Positions 12,701-26,240 of a stretch of DNA of 64,000 nt are shown here, one piece after another. The notes beneath the pieces are model-generated. The model was not told the DNA's origin, ran no database searches, and saw nothing but the letters and a program-made list of their open reading frames with translations. The stretch's first letter is position 1, and each line of letters begins with the position of its first letter. The DNA lies in NCBI GenBank assembly GCA_001510575.1, contig LNGK01000004.1, positions 1,153,339 to 1,217,338 on the forward strand, read 5' to 3'. A program made the translations under genes and the position numbers. Source of the stretch: Knoxdaviesia capensis (taxonomy: Eukaryota; Ascomycota; Sordariomycetes; Microascales; Gondwanamycetaceae).

Positions 12701-15700
12701 TGTGGAACCTGCATGTGCATTAGCAGCTGTGGGAATGTCGTATCCAATCCAGGGTACGCCACATTGATAGGCTGCGGGCTGGCCAGTCAGAGGCCGTGGA
12801 CTGGAGAAAAGGACCAGCCAGAGGAACAAGGACCGACGGCTTAACTGCATATGGAGAGGGCCTGGCCAGACTCTCGTCCACACGGAAAACCAGCAGCACG
12901 GCGGATGTGAGGTCCATATGCAGCTGCACAGTCCGGAGCCGGGGAATTTTCTTCTGGCATCGACACATTTGCTCCTCGACCAACAGAGCGCGGGAGCTTT
13001 CGCCTCCCCTCCTCCCACTAGTACCTCAACATCCATCCACAATCCCATTCATTCCCGCCCCTAACGCTGGCACCACACCTTTAGTGCTTTGTACAAAGTG
13101 CGTCTGGCCGAAGTTGATTGGCTGTCAGCGAGTGGTTCGGGTTCCTGCGGTTCTGGCACTGGGCTACTGAAGCGGAGTCTTTTTTTTTGAGATGTTTTTT
13201 TCTGCTTAAATGTTTGGACAAGAGGACCTCCAGCTTTCACCTGCCTAAGATCGGATGACCTGACGTGCAATTATGTGGGAAAGGAAGGAAAGTATTGTTT
13301 CGGGACACGGCTTGCGATGTGGATACATTGGGTGTCCTTATCCAGTGCGGCCATCCGAGAAAGCCGGTTGTCTGCCGTGAGGATATATCCCTGCCAACGA
13401 AAAGGAGAAATCGGGAGAGAACCAGAGTCCAGAACCAGAGGTCTGTATGGAACCTGTTCAGCTTTTCGTAATGGCGGAGTCCCGACCTGGTTGCTCTATC
13501 CGGTCTAAGTTGAAGTTTCCGGCAAAGCCTCGAAGAATGGGGGAGAGAAGATCTGTGTGAGACGATGAAAAATCGGCCACCTGCCAAGGGGAACTCGACA
13601 GCTGCCAGCTGATTCCATGAGTGCAGCAGCACCTCAGCTCTCCTGGTCTGATATGCCGGGAAATCGTAGGATGAAAAGCACACAGGTTGTGGTGGTACGA
13701 CGGCAGAGGCACAACGGGAGATATCGGGGACTAAAAAGGCCAGCTCACATCGTCGCAGAAACTCGGCAAAACCTGCATACACACATGTAAAACATAGCCA
13801 GTATGGAGGGAGGGTATATCAAAAAGGCTGCTATGCTCGTATGTTGCGTAGGAATTTTGCATCTTGGTTCCCGGTTTGGTTTAGAGGGAGTGATCCGGGC
13901 TGGCTGGAAAAAGCCTAAGTGCATGCCTGCCCCGTTTTGAAAGGGGAAATGCTCCCCTTGACAAGTGCAGGACTCTTACCTATCAGAAACGAAGGGAGAT
14001 CCCAAGACTGTTGCTGGTGCTGCTGAACCTGCATAAGCACCGACGGAGTCAGCTAGAGGTCCAGAACCGGGCCAGTTGCGGGGACAGTCGGCCTGCGTAA
14101 TTCCGAAGCACTGGCCCGAGTCGAGAGACAAAGACCATGCCATGGCGAGCAGCAGCCGACGAACAGCAAGCTTGTCCGTGTACAGCGTCTGGCCACTTCA
14201 GTGACAACTTAGCAAAGACACGCATATGTAGTGAGCGCAGTAAGAGTCTCGGCCACGTTAGGTGCATGCGACTATTGGCCGGCGGATTTGGGCATCCCCG
14301 ACTCTCTTAAGTCCATCTCTACGCAAGCTAATTGGCAATACGAAGAGGAGGGTATATGAGAAGGGCTTTTATCATGGTGTTGCGGAGCAAAGGAGATCTT
14401 TTTAAGAGTCTAGACAAGCGAGGGTGAACGCTGTTGGCAAAAAACTGACCAGCAAAATTACTTTTGCAGAACTCCAGACTTTGGTGATCGGGCTTATCGG
14501 GGCCTGCGATTGGAGGAGCTGATAACACCCTCCCATGCAGAGAAAAAGTGTCGTCGATGGAAGAGGATATTTGGCCGAAGGGCTTTGGCGAGCGTCGGTT
14601 CCCACCCTCTGTATCTCACAGATTAGGGTTAAAAGGCAAAAGATGCATCCAGCCGCCCTTCAGAAACCCTATCAGTGTCCGTCTGCAATGCATGAAGCAC
14701 AAGCTCAGCCCACACACACACTCACACACTCACTCACTTTCCCGCAGGTTGTTTGCTCTCGGAAACCGGTGGGAGAATACTGGTGTTTAAACGGTACCTG
14801 CGTGCACCACAACGATCCAGGAACACAAAGTACCGCTCGGCGCTAGTGCGCTAGCAGCTTGCATAGTAGCGCCACCGAAACTTTTAGCTTCCGCCCTACG
14901 GCGGTACCTCGTCGGGGGGCTTCCCCATACCAGCCAGCATGTACCGACAAACACCACTCAGGGTGTGGGTGCGTGGTTTGGTTTTTTTTGCATGAAGCTT
15001 GGCTTTCAGGAAATTTGAAATCTTCGGCGGACAGAGCACAGTACACCATCACCGGGCCGTTTGGATATTAGCCCGATCGGTGTATTCACTGATAGGGAAC
15101 ATGCTCCGGGAAGTGGTGGCAGAGAGAGAAAGCACACAATCGCAGGCCCGTCAGTCGAGCCCAGCGCTGTTGCGAAAACCACTTTAACCTCCTTCAGCTG
15201 CTCACTCAGCCCAACGCCGGGGGGGCGCGCAGGGTTCAAAAGTCTGGAGATGGCGGTTGCAAGTCGGTAACTCATAGCAACTGGCTATCACGAAATACCA
15301 CAGCCTCACTGTCCCGCTCCTGTTGGAGTCGTCTTTTCCCCCTTCTTGTTCCTGGATCTGGAATGTCTTTACGGGGGTAGCAGGCCATTGTCGTCGATAG
15401 TGTGGGTGCGAGGAAGAAGGGTTTTGCATGCTAAAAACTCGTATGCTTGCTAGAAAAGAACGCAGCAAGATGTGTTCGGTTTTGGCTTAGTTCTGCGGCG
15501 TTCGACCTGTTTTAAAAATGGATATTCCAGGGGAGCGAGCAGGAGGAGTCGCGGCGTCGCCGACGTGGGAGAGATCTCGAGCTTTTGCTCTCGCCAGGGC
15601 TCTTACAGGTTCGCAGCTAGCCTGGAAAAGACGGGGAAAGGGTCTAGTTTAGCTAGGCTGGCCAGGTGTGGGAACTCTTGACAGGTTCAAGCCTGTGTGC

Positions 15701-18700
15701 TGGCGCTCAGCTTTGGGGCTCACATGCAGAGCAGAGGGCCTGGGTGACGAAGTTGGTCGTCACCGACTCCACTGGTCACTGACTCGAGGTTTATCTTGTG
15801 CGCTGTCTAGGGTTCGAGGGGCCCGTCGGAAGGATCTCACAAACCCGGTAAACCTGGAAGACAATCAAACTCCCACCAGCTTAGTCGTCCAGATATGGTA
15901 AGGAACTCATCCAGCACATCTAGCGAAAGTGCCTTCGATGATGATCACCTCACACCCCGGTTGGGCAGTAATACACCTCCTATAATCTTTCCATAGTCCC
16001 TATCTCCTATACGGCAGTTATATTCTGCTCCTGTATCTCCAGCTCACCCACCTAGTGGGAATATCCCATATCACCCAATTGCCACTCGTATGTGACGGGG
16101 ACTGTTCGAGCCGAGTTTACGTTCAGTCAGTGCGCATATAGGCGTAAGCCAGTTACAACGCCAATTAGTTATTAAGTTTGCCCACCCACCACAGAACCCC
16201 GACTTTTGGTCGAGCCTGGAAATATAACGCAGGACTATGGATGGTGTTTAACTCGGGGGAGTGATATCCAGGTCAGGTTTGGATGAACAACCAACTCATC
16301 GGCGACCTGGAATTCTATTTTATTTTTTATTCAATCTTTCAACAAGATTAATGGACTAGCTGGATAGCCAGGTTTTCCCCCAATATCAAGCGTAAGGGGT
16401 CGGAATGCGGTGTATTTATAGAAAACGATGGCCGGTCGTCACACGATGGCGCTCCAGGGTGGGGGCCGCATTTCTGATGATTCATTCCTGACGACACCCC
16501 CGATTCGGGCAAATATGGTCGTTCGCTCCCACCACTGTCCCGCGGCTTTTATATGGACTCGTCAGACATTTGATCTCCTGGTGGAGAGAGAGAGTGTGTG
16601 TGTGTGTGCTGGAATTCCAGGAGGGTGTAATTTTGCAGCCAACTTCGCCTGTCCCTGGCGTGGGCCCTCTCTTCATCCCTCCCTCAGGGCTGCGAGCTCT
16701 ATAGATCGGGCCCCCGGAATATATATCAGTTGCAATAGCTCAGGAGCCAAGATAGCTGGCCACAGTGGTGTGGTGAGCATTAAGATACCAGGGGCGGTGA
16801 TGTTCGTTGTTGCGGGTTTACTGGCGGGGTGGTTTGTTTGGCTAAGCTGGCCTAGGCTTGCCCGAGCGCTGGCGCTGGCGGCGAACCAAAATACCAACAC
16901 CCGAAATTTGTGTGCCTCCCACCCAGTTTCCACAGGAGAGTGAGTGCCGTGCCTCTGCTTTTTGCTTTCCTTGATGATGCTTGTCTGGCTGGACTGTAAG
17001 GACTGGGATTGCACGGTTTGAACAGCCGTATCGGCCAGATTTCCCATTATCTCCTCCGTTTTATGGCGGAGTTACGAAGGCTTGTACTGTACTCTGTCGT
17101 CCGTCCCTCCCTCCCTCAGACGATTATATTGGACTTGGGGACATGGCTCTCTCTGTTTTGATGATCGCAGCGTCTCGGTGCCGATGTTCCCACTTTGGAG
17201 TAGTCGTCTTAAAGTGTTAAACTCCCCGATGCAACCTTCCATTGGCCCTCAGCTCCTCAACCGACAGGCCCTGCATCTCAACAAGAAATCTAGAACAGGA
17301 ACAGAAGGTAACTTACTCGCGCGGTTTAAGACTGGGCTGCTCCTCCTGATGCATGCGCATAGTTAGTTGCGTTACGAGGTGCCACAAGCGAACCAGAAAC
17401 CCAGAACGACGCCAAACCACCATCAAAACCACCATCATCAGGCCAGACCAGTCTGCTTTCCTCAGACTGCTCACTGCACGCTGCACAGCTTTGTTGGCAA
17501 CTTGGGTCAGAGCACTTCGCCGATCACACTGCAACACAGTAAAAAGTGAGCAAAGCACTTAGCACCTAGTCCATTTACTTATCTCCCCCCCCTCCCGCCG
17601 TTACGCGGGTTGATCCCCGGACAGAAAACTACAAGCGGGTGAGTGGAGTTGTGCTGCTTGCCTTTCCAGTGGTAGCCCGGTTTCACTACTCGCAGAAACT
17701 AAAAGACCGACCGGTGGAAGCTATTGTGGCCTCAGGTGGTAGTTCGCCCAAGATCCAACTACTGTAGACGAGCAAACAAGAATACCGCCGGCGGCCCAGA
17801 TCGGGCCAGGAACGGAGAGGGGGGGGGCAGGAATGTGATGGTGTTTTTCGGTTGTCATGTGTCAACCAGTGGAGACTGTGAGGACGAGTCATTAAGTCTC
17901 GTCTAGCCATAGTGAACGAACACAGTGTAGTTCCAGCGGGTGAAATGAGGTCGAGACAGAGATATTCCCCTAGTGAAAGCCACAATGGTATGTGGGTGGT
18001 GAGTAGCGAACCGGGCCAGAAGTCATGGATGCTGTGTGTTGCGGTCACGGCATTTATCAGATATGCCCGTCCCTCTCCTGGAGTATGATATACCGATGGT
18101 AAATTCCATCTCCCAAGGGCGAAAATCCAAGGTCGGACGCATGAAAGGCATGAAGTGCTGTCGCCGAGCGCTATGGACCAATAGCCCAAGCTCCATAGCA
18201 CTAACTTTCCCACGAGGGAAAACCACCCACGGACATCAGGCCAAAGTGAGGAAGGCAGTTTTAGGTGAGGGACAAAGCTGAGATCACAGGAGAACGCACG
18301 CCCGCTGGAATTTCCAATCGCCTGTCCAAACAGCCTTTCTTCTAGCGGTTCGTGTCATGCTCGTCATGGTGTTAGCTGCTGAAAATGGCTCTGGGAGGGG
18401 GCCAGCCTAGCTTGGGCGGTGGACTGGGCCAAGAGATTTAACATGCTCCTAAGATGGACGTGCGAGATCTGTCAGCATGAAAGGTCGACGCAGCTTGCTT
18501 GTCAACGAGAGGAAGAAAAGGAAGCAATACATACACACTGACCAGCGAGGGCGAGTTTGGAGAAGCTGTCAGGTCGGGAGAGAGGACGAAAAAAGGCAAG
18601 TCTGTGGTAGACCCTAACCCTTGAATCTGCCTGTGCATCCAAAATCAAAGGAGGCCATAACTCTCTGCCCTGAGGAACCCACAGTGGGCTCGCTCTTTCC

Positions 18701-21700
18701 TTTCCCTGGTCACCGACTCGTTGGCTCGCTCCATTGGCTTTTGCCCCTGCCCATGATATACTGCACAGTATATATCGGTTAAGTGACTTTCCGCGTTATC
18801 AGAGGAGACAGTTGAGCAGCACTGTGCACCGAGCAAAGCACCGCACTCCGTTTGAAGCTGCAGGTGCAGGTGCAGGTGCTCAGCTCCTTCCTGATATCAT
18901 AAACAGCAAATGTTGGATGCACCTTCCTGCACGAGACCTGTAGCCTGCAGCAGCACGTTGGATTTGGATGGAACTGGAGCTGTAGCATGCAGGAAAAAGA
19001 AGGCAGCACAGAGCCAAGAGCCAGAAAACGGCAATGCAAATATCACACTCTTCTCCGACCCACAGAGGGGGACCCGGACTGCTGCATGGACCGTGTTGAT
19101 GCTTGCGATATATATCAGAGGAATCGTTGTCTGTATGCACTGTTTCCTCTCCCATCTTCTTCTTCTTCGCTGTTCCATGGCCGGGGCAGGCGAAGCAGGA
19201 GAACAAGGGGAAGGCACGGACGTCGTCGACTAGTACAGAAGACAAGACCGGACGGCTCCTGCACCAGTCGCGGTGGAACTTGTTTCCTCAATGCTATCAT
19301 TATTATTGCCTTGATTTCATCTCCATTGCTCCTTCCATGCTAAGAAGAACAGACTGCAACGTAATGCACAGTACGCTGGCCGTTCCTTCCCAAGAGCAAG
19401 GACCAAGTCGGATGTAATCATGTACTGTATATATGTCCGTTCCCTGCAACGACATCGAACCCCCTCCCCCGTTTATTGCATTTTTTGCATGGCACATGTG
19501 TTTGTTTCTGTGCAATATCGTACTAAGTGATAATCCCGATTTGCCGGCCTATCGTTTCTGGGGCTTCTTGGTTGTTCAAAACCAGTGGCTGTCCCACATT
19601 ATCTGATCTTCTGCATTTCCCATCTTCCTCTCCTCTCCTGGATATGTGTACTCGTATATATTGTCCTGATTTATATATTGTTCCCTCTCGGGTATCTTAC
19701 TGTGTGCTTTCCACCTTCTGAAGCCGTTGGTTTCTCCTCGTTTTCGCCTCTGTCCTTGCTCAGCGCTATCTTCAACCATTCGTACATCGACGACCACACC
19801 ATATATAGACACACATCCCCAGACTCCCACGGGCGACCACCCACATCCGATATTTCTCACGATAGCCATTCCTCTTCCGTCGGTGGCAACTATCTGAACT
19901 CTCGATCGACTCTTGACAGTGCTTGTGCTTCATGTAACTGGCTCCTGTCTTTCCCACCCACACTTTTTGGGGTTTGCCCTTGCTAAACGCCGGCCTTGAA
20001 ACAGCCCTCCAAGGTTAGTTGCATAACACTCGTACCGCCCAAACACAAACACACTAATCCTGCCGAGATATGTTTGGTGGGATGGCGTGAGCTGGATATG
20101 GTGCACATGTGAGAGTGAGGCAAACTGCTTTGCACTGCCAGCCCCCCCCAAACCCTCCATCCCAACCCTATTTCCCACATCTCCCTTTGTCCCCATACCG
20201 CTCCCTTTATCCTTCCCAGACCCTCAAATCGAGGAGACTTAAAAGGCACAGGAATGAAATGAAATGCGTCAACGACGGGCCGACAGCACGAAAGCCTAGA
20301 CAGACTCTCCAGCCACCCACCACATGCCGTTACTGCTCATACACATAGGAAAGGCCATGCCGTGGGAGAAAAAGGTCACTGCCATATATCTCATCCTCCA
20401 CTTAAGATGCCCTCTCTAGACCCCACTCACATACCGCAGACACGACACACCCACCATCCATATCTGAGCAACCTTCATCAGACACAGTTCACATGTAGCA
20501 ACGTCTATAGTGGACTTGAGCTGTCCACCACGGCATGCCACCAGTGAACTACTCTTCCCTCTCTCTCACCAATCAGAGCCTCCAAACTCGTCCCCTTTTC
20601 ATCTCTGCGGCTGGCCGGCTGGTTAGCCGCATGAAACTCAAATATATCTTGCATTTCCTCGTCCATCATATAAACCCCAAAAATCCCACTCTTCTGAGCC
20701 TAGTTCTCCCCTGTCTAATGCCATACCTATAATCCTCCTATAATCATCCCTCCTCTATGGATGTCCAGACTCGTACATAACCGCCCGTGCACCCTTCAAT
20801 CGCTTCCCGAGTTTACTGGCCATATTCCTGCATACCCCTCCTTTTTCAGCACTTCTGCCTATTTCTAGCTCTCACCTTCTCTCTCACTCCGTCTCTCTCT
20901 TTTGCTGTTTGCCCGTCAGACCAAGATATCTCCCAGGAACCAACCGTTGCTCCTTTTTGTCTTTCATTTTCCGGACTGGTCGGCTCTGCATTGGCTTTTC
21001 CTTCGTTTCATTCATCCCATCCTGTGTCGTCAGCTCTCTCACCGCTTCCATCCAACTTGGGGCCCTCATATCCTGGAAGTTTTTGCCCTTAGCTAACACT
21101 GCCCCCACTCTAGTAATTTTTCCTCTGTGCTGAATTTACATTATTTGCTCTCTTTTTTATCGTCTCTTTTTTCCCTCTTCTTTTCCTCTCAATTTTCTTT
21201 TGATATTTTCTTTTATCTTTTAATTCATTTCATTTTATATTCTCTCATTTTTTTTTCTTCTTCTGTTGTTCAGAGTGGGGGAACTGAAAAAACCTTTTCT
21301 TCTGTCTTTTTTCTCCATTCCTTTTCTGTTCTGTCTCCAATTCGTCCTCCTAATCTTCTCCTCCAAAAAGACCTGTACACCGTCTTTCCTGTCTTGATAC
21401 GACTTTCACGATCTCGAGATTAATGATCCAATGAACCGACGTCCTCTCACACGAGCCTGTTTTTACTTTGCCTGTTTTTAACGACTTAGACCGTTTATCA
21501 ATCAGCCGTGTTCTTCCAATTCGTCCACCCTGGTTTTTTCTTGCTGTCTCTTTTTTCAACTACTCCTCTCGGTTCTGCTCTTGCTCTCTCGTTCTCACGG
21601 ACCGGGGACGTATATTCGCACTTTGCTTTGCGCTTGCTTTCATCCTCGCTTTCTGTTGCCGTACCTTGAACCTTCGTTCGTTTCAACTTAGACGCCTTGC

Positions 21701-21985
21701 AAAAGGATTCTTCTCTCACGAGCCTTTCTATTCTATATTTCGACCCATTTACCGGCCTTCGGCAGAATAGATTGTTTCTTGCTCGGGTTTGGTCCTCGAC
21801 TTTATCCATCTTTCCCAATATCTACCTCCCCGCCTGTTTGTCTCGCTGCTCAGTTGTCTCTCCCAGGGAAGACTTACCAGGCCCATCCCCTTCGACGTTT
21901 CGATCTTCACGACTTGAAATCTCAAACAAAACCTCTGGACCTCCAGCATGGTCTTGGGTCTGTGATCGATTGAAGTTTTTTTGCT
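3785..21985. other. 18 kb without a supportable gene
   Basis: After the Rua1-like gene comes an A/T-tract-containing 3' flank (about 3785-4400), then a long stretch in which no ORF over about 190 codons looks like protein. No family motif, consistent exon chain, tRNA or transposon end could be recognised on either strand. Base composition looks mixed rather than AT-rich, so this is not a typical RIP-degraded repeat block. From about 20,800 the DNA becomes C/T-rich and probably forms the leader of the PHD-finger gene. Short repeats are present, such as AGGTGC units near 18,860 and CA runs near 14,715. Unannotated RNA genes or very divergent genes cannot be excluded. Confidence 0.5.
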
Positions 21986-24900
21986 ATGAGCGGGGCCTCG
22001 TCGGAAACCTCAAGGTTAGTTTGTACTTTATTACGGCGTGCTACACACCCGTTTTCTGTCTGTCTTCTAGACTGCTGCCAAATGGTTACAGCAATACAAC
22101 CAACCACAAATTAGGCCACTTTAACTTCCCGATTTCGATTTGTCCTCCCCATACGCCCATATCCAATGATTCCTGATTTCCCAGTGGAACAGGAGCGAAA
22201 TAAACTTCTTCCCTCCCAAATTCATCGTCACTGCTGTGTGAAGGGTTAAAAAGACATTTCAAATTTGGCCGCTTACTGTCTCCCCCGCTCTGCCCTCTCT
22301 GTATGCTTATCCCTGTGTTGGCCGTTTGCCTGAGAGTTCGCAAGCCATTTTTTTTTCTTTTCCTCTCTCTCTCTCTCCCTTTTTGACTCTTTCTTCCCCT
22401 TACACAGTACCATAAAAATTGTCTAAATCCCTATATGCACACCTACCGATTTGCAAAGGCCCACGACGGTTGACTTGGAGCCCCTTGCTTTCCATGTCTT
22501 ATCGCTAACTGTTGACGATTTTCCCGGGGACGGGAAACCCGGGTTTCTTCCTTCTTACAGCTTTGGAAATCCAAACGCTCACCCTTCAGGCTCTGATCCA
22601 CCAATCGACTCACCCCTGCTTGGAGGAGATAGGAGCCCCGTTATATTTGACTCTCCAGAGACCTCGTCCGTCCAGCTCGAAGACCCTGGAGTTGGAGTCT
22701 GGACCCCCCAATTCGAAGACAGCCTCTCGCCTTTATTCGCCTCAAACTCAGAGACGCCGCGGCCTCAAGATCCCTCCGACACCCCCATCACTCCAGCTTC
22801 CTCTTCGTTTGCCTCAGTTGCTCAGCGCCGGACAAAGCACAAACGAACCCCGACAGAATTCGCTGTAGAAATTGCATCCCATGCCAACCATTTCACGTCG
22901 AACCCGCTATTACCGCTACCACCTATCTCGCCTTCTCGCCAACTCCGGTCGTCTCCCGTCGCCTGGGCCGTCGCCACTACCGCTGCCGGTCCTCCCGAGC
23001 TAAAAGACCCCTCGGATAACGAGGAGCAAGATCAAGACCGGACTCCCACACAGTCATCCGCTGCTAGCAAACGGCTATCTGGGGAGCGGTTTACCAAGAA
23101 GCCCCGGACCGGAGCCAACCGCCCCGTGCCTTCGTTGAGCCAGCTCCAGACCCCCCCGCCATCAACCCAGAAGGCAACAAACCCGAGCCGGAAGTCGTCT
23201 TCCGACTCCACGATGCAGAATGATGCTCATTTCGGGATGCCGGAGTTCATGGGGACGCCCGACATGAATGCTGCCTTTGTCAACGGCCAGCATGACATGT
23301 TCGGGTACCCCGTGTCCGCTCCGGCCGGATCAACCCCGACGTTCTGGGATCCGTCTGCCGTCATGAACGGAATGGACCTTGACTTTTCCAGCGCTGGTGC
23401 CCTGAATATGTTCCAGCAACAGGCCCCGACCCCCCGCCAGTTTGGTTCGTCGTTCGACTGGACCAATGACGCCCAGATGTTCCAAGACGCAGCGGGTGCT
23501 GAATCAATGGGCCCTCCCCCACAGCCGAATCTCCAAAATTCCCAGCAGCAGCAACAGCAGCTACAACAACAACAACAACAACCACAGCAGCAGCAGACAC
23601 AACAGCAGCAGCAAATACTGCATAAGCCCGACCGCCAGCTCGCTCCGAAGATGCCCAACTCTTCATCACACGGGGCTGGCCACATCACCATGCCTGGACC
23701 AGGGACCACATATTCGGCGCCTTCAGATAATGCCTTTGGCATCTCACATCCTGTTGGCGTGAACCCGGGAATGCTATTTAGCCAGTCCCAACAGCCACAG
23801 TCTCACCACTCGAACATGATGGGCAATGGGTTCAACCCTTCGTCAACCGGTGGCCAGCCACACATGTCAGTGGCAGCTGCAGCTCTTGCATCGTCAGCAT
23901 CTTCGGCGGCCGGATCCCTTATGTTTACCGACCATCTTCCTATTTCAAGGGCCTCGAACGGCCCTGAGTCTCATCTTCAGCCATCCGCAGCCCCGAAAGG
24001 CCTAACACGGTCTCTTAGTGTAATCATGCCCAGCTCGGGAAGTATGGTTGACAGAGCCGCGGCTGGCTCTCCTGTCAAATCGTCCGATCGGCCTGGTCTC
24101 AGGCGTAGCTTTAGCGAGTCTCGCCGTGGACGGGGTGCCGGCCGTGGAGCTGGTCTTCCAACGCTTGCACCGGCAATCCGGCCCCAAGTGCAGCAGCAGG
24201 CACTTCCGGATACTGGAGTCATCAGCCGACCGGCTTCGTCATCGCGTGTGTTGTCCGGTCGGGCGTCACCGACAAAAACATACCAGCAACGGCCCCTGAG
24301 CCTAGCATCGATTCCCGAATCTCTGAACCTTCCCCGCACCCGAACATCGGTAAAATTTACCATCGACTCCAAGGGCCGCGCCCGTGCGGAAACGACATTG
24401 GTATCCAGCCGGGATTCGGGGAGCGTGGGTAGCGGCGACAGCCACCGGCGAAGTTCCCGCGATCGACGCAGCTGGGATTCATCGGGAAGCGACGATTCGT
24501 CGGACGACGGACCGATCATCATTCCCAGCCGCAACTCATCATTTGCTCTTCCTGATCCGCGGAAGCCGGTGGGATCTATTTTCCACAGCTTCCAGCGCAG
24601 TGGCGAGGACCGGAGTCCCAGCGGTGAGGATCACACTGTCGACCGGCTGGGGCTGGGCGACGATAGTGACATGGAGACAGTGATGAACGAGTCGTCTCCA
24701 TCCAAGAAGCAGGGGGATGCCATGAGCGAACTGTTGAAATTGCGGGAAGATCGCCAGAAGCGGTCTGCACAGCTCAACAACAGCGCTAGCCGTGGCAGCG
24801 CGCAACGCAATCGGCGTCCGTATGCCACATCAGCAGCAGTCGCGGCGGTGAGCGGGGCGTTCGCCAACGACCTACACTCTCCGCTGACGGCGACGGAGTC

Positions 24901-25264
24901 GAGCGCGGCACCCAGCCCTACGGGGGCATACGCCATCCGGTGTGTTTGCCATAGAAACGTCGCAGATGTTGGCGAGATGTTCATGGTCCAATGGTATGTG
25001 CTTCACGAACTTCTGTGGAGTTCTCCTCTCTATGGCTGGCCTTTTTTTTTTCATTCATTTTTTTTTCCAGCTACTAACTCCGTTTTTCATAGTCAATCGT
25101 GTGAAATGTGGCTTCACGGAAACTGCATCAACATGTCACGACGGTCATCGACAGCGGTGTACATCTGCGCGTTTTGTGGAGACACTCAGACCCAGAACGG
25201 GCCTCGGGGCGGATACTTGGCGTCGTCTCCGTTAGCCCACAAGTCATTTCGGACATATCAATAA
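21986..25264 (+). CDS. PHD zinc-finger protein with poly-Gln region
   Basis: The proposed model has three exons. Exon 1 (21986-22014) encodes MSGASSETS and ends at a GTTAGT donor. The large exon 2 runs to 24993, and exon 3 is 25093-25264. The last intron (24994-25092, GTATGT to CATAG) is well supported: removing it joins VQ-C-QSCEMWLHGNC and completes a C4HC3 PHD finger (RCVC, QCQSC, WLHGNC, YICAFC) near the C-terminus. With the acceptor at 22458 the protein is 911 aa. A stronger-looking acceptor (TTCTTACAG at 22560) is also in phase and would drop 34 codons. The middle is Ser/Pro-rich with a Gln tract (about 23,545-23,620) and an Arg/Ser-rich segment. PHD fingers usually read histone H3 tails, so a chromatin role is likely but inferred. 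The start exon is the weakest part, because the main frame has no ATG before 23,212. Confidence 0.75.
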
Positions 25265-26240
25265 GGCAGCCGGGAGTAACGGGGGATTAATTGGCGAGGC
25301 GGTATAGGTCACCAGTTGCGAAACTTTAGTATCAAAGCAACATTGGGCCGAGAAAAGGAGTCGCATGTGTATGTGATGAGTGTGCTGTGGTGATTAGATC
25401 CTTATTTATGCACGTACAGCTTAGCTTTTTTTCCTATTATGTGTGCCGTTTTCATTTTCTTTTCTTGGTTATGCGAATAACTCTTTTTGTATATACGACT
25501 ACCCATACTTGTACAAGCACACCATTTTCAAAAGAACGAACAGGAATTGAATCTCGTATTTGGCGCCGTGGTGATCCTGGAGCGATGGTGAAGCGATCAA
25601 GTGAGCACTGTTGGATGCGCTGTGATGAAGATTTAGCGTGGGGCATTTTTCTTTTTTGGCGGTCGGACACAGCTGGCGCCAACTGGTGGCAGGCAGGCGG
25701 GCAGCTGGGCCGGGCGCTCGCCTCGCTCCGATTTCGGACAGCGGGGTTGCCGAGCGTGGAAGGAAGGCAGGGCAAAAAAGAAAAATAGGGTTGCGTTCCA
25801 AGCAATCAGCCATCGCGGGGCAAAGGGGAGGTTTGGTGTGACGCCGCCGTAGCGAAGCAGCAGAGAAGCAGCAGGCCAATTGGGAGTATGTAGGGACATA
25901 GAGGGGAGGGGAATGTAACTGTGATTCACTATTTCATCGGGAGTGAGTGATTCAGAAAAGGAAAAATACGGCTGGGTTGGTAGTCCGTCGAGTGTGGATC
26001 GGGAGTCAATCGGAGCCGACCGGGGGTTTTAAGCTATGGGGGGGAAGGAAGCTTTTCAGTTCGATTCTTTTAATCTTTCTTTCCATTTTTTCTTCTTCTT
26101 CTTGACATCACCCCACACATAAACTCGGCTACCCTTATATATTCCCTCTCTGGTCTCTCGATTCCCTTCAAGTCGTCCTCTTCTTCAGAATCCCTCTTTC
26201 TCCCGTCTGACATAGTCTACAGCGATCGGCACATTTCCCA
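25265..26240. promoter_or_regulatory. Spacer and promoter between PHD-finger gene and leu2
   Basis: This 976-bp spacer holds the 3' flank of the PHD gene and the leu2 promoter. T-rich blocks lie near 25,425-25,460 and 26,060-26,105. An inverted CGG pair (CCGACCGG at 26016-26023) lies about 220 bp before the leu2 ATG. Zinc-cluster regulators such as Leu3 bind CGG triplets, but the two-base spacing here does not match the known Leu3 site, so no operator is claimed. Confidence 0.4.

Noticed and set aside
26016..26023. Leu3-type operator before leu2
   Set aside because: The inverted CGG pair has a two-base gap, while Leu3 sites have four; a lone match of this size is expected by chance.
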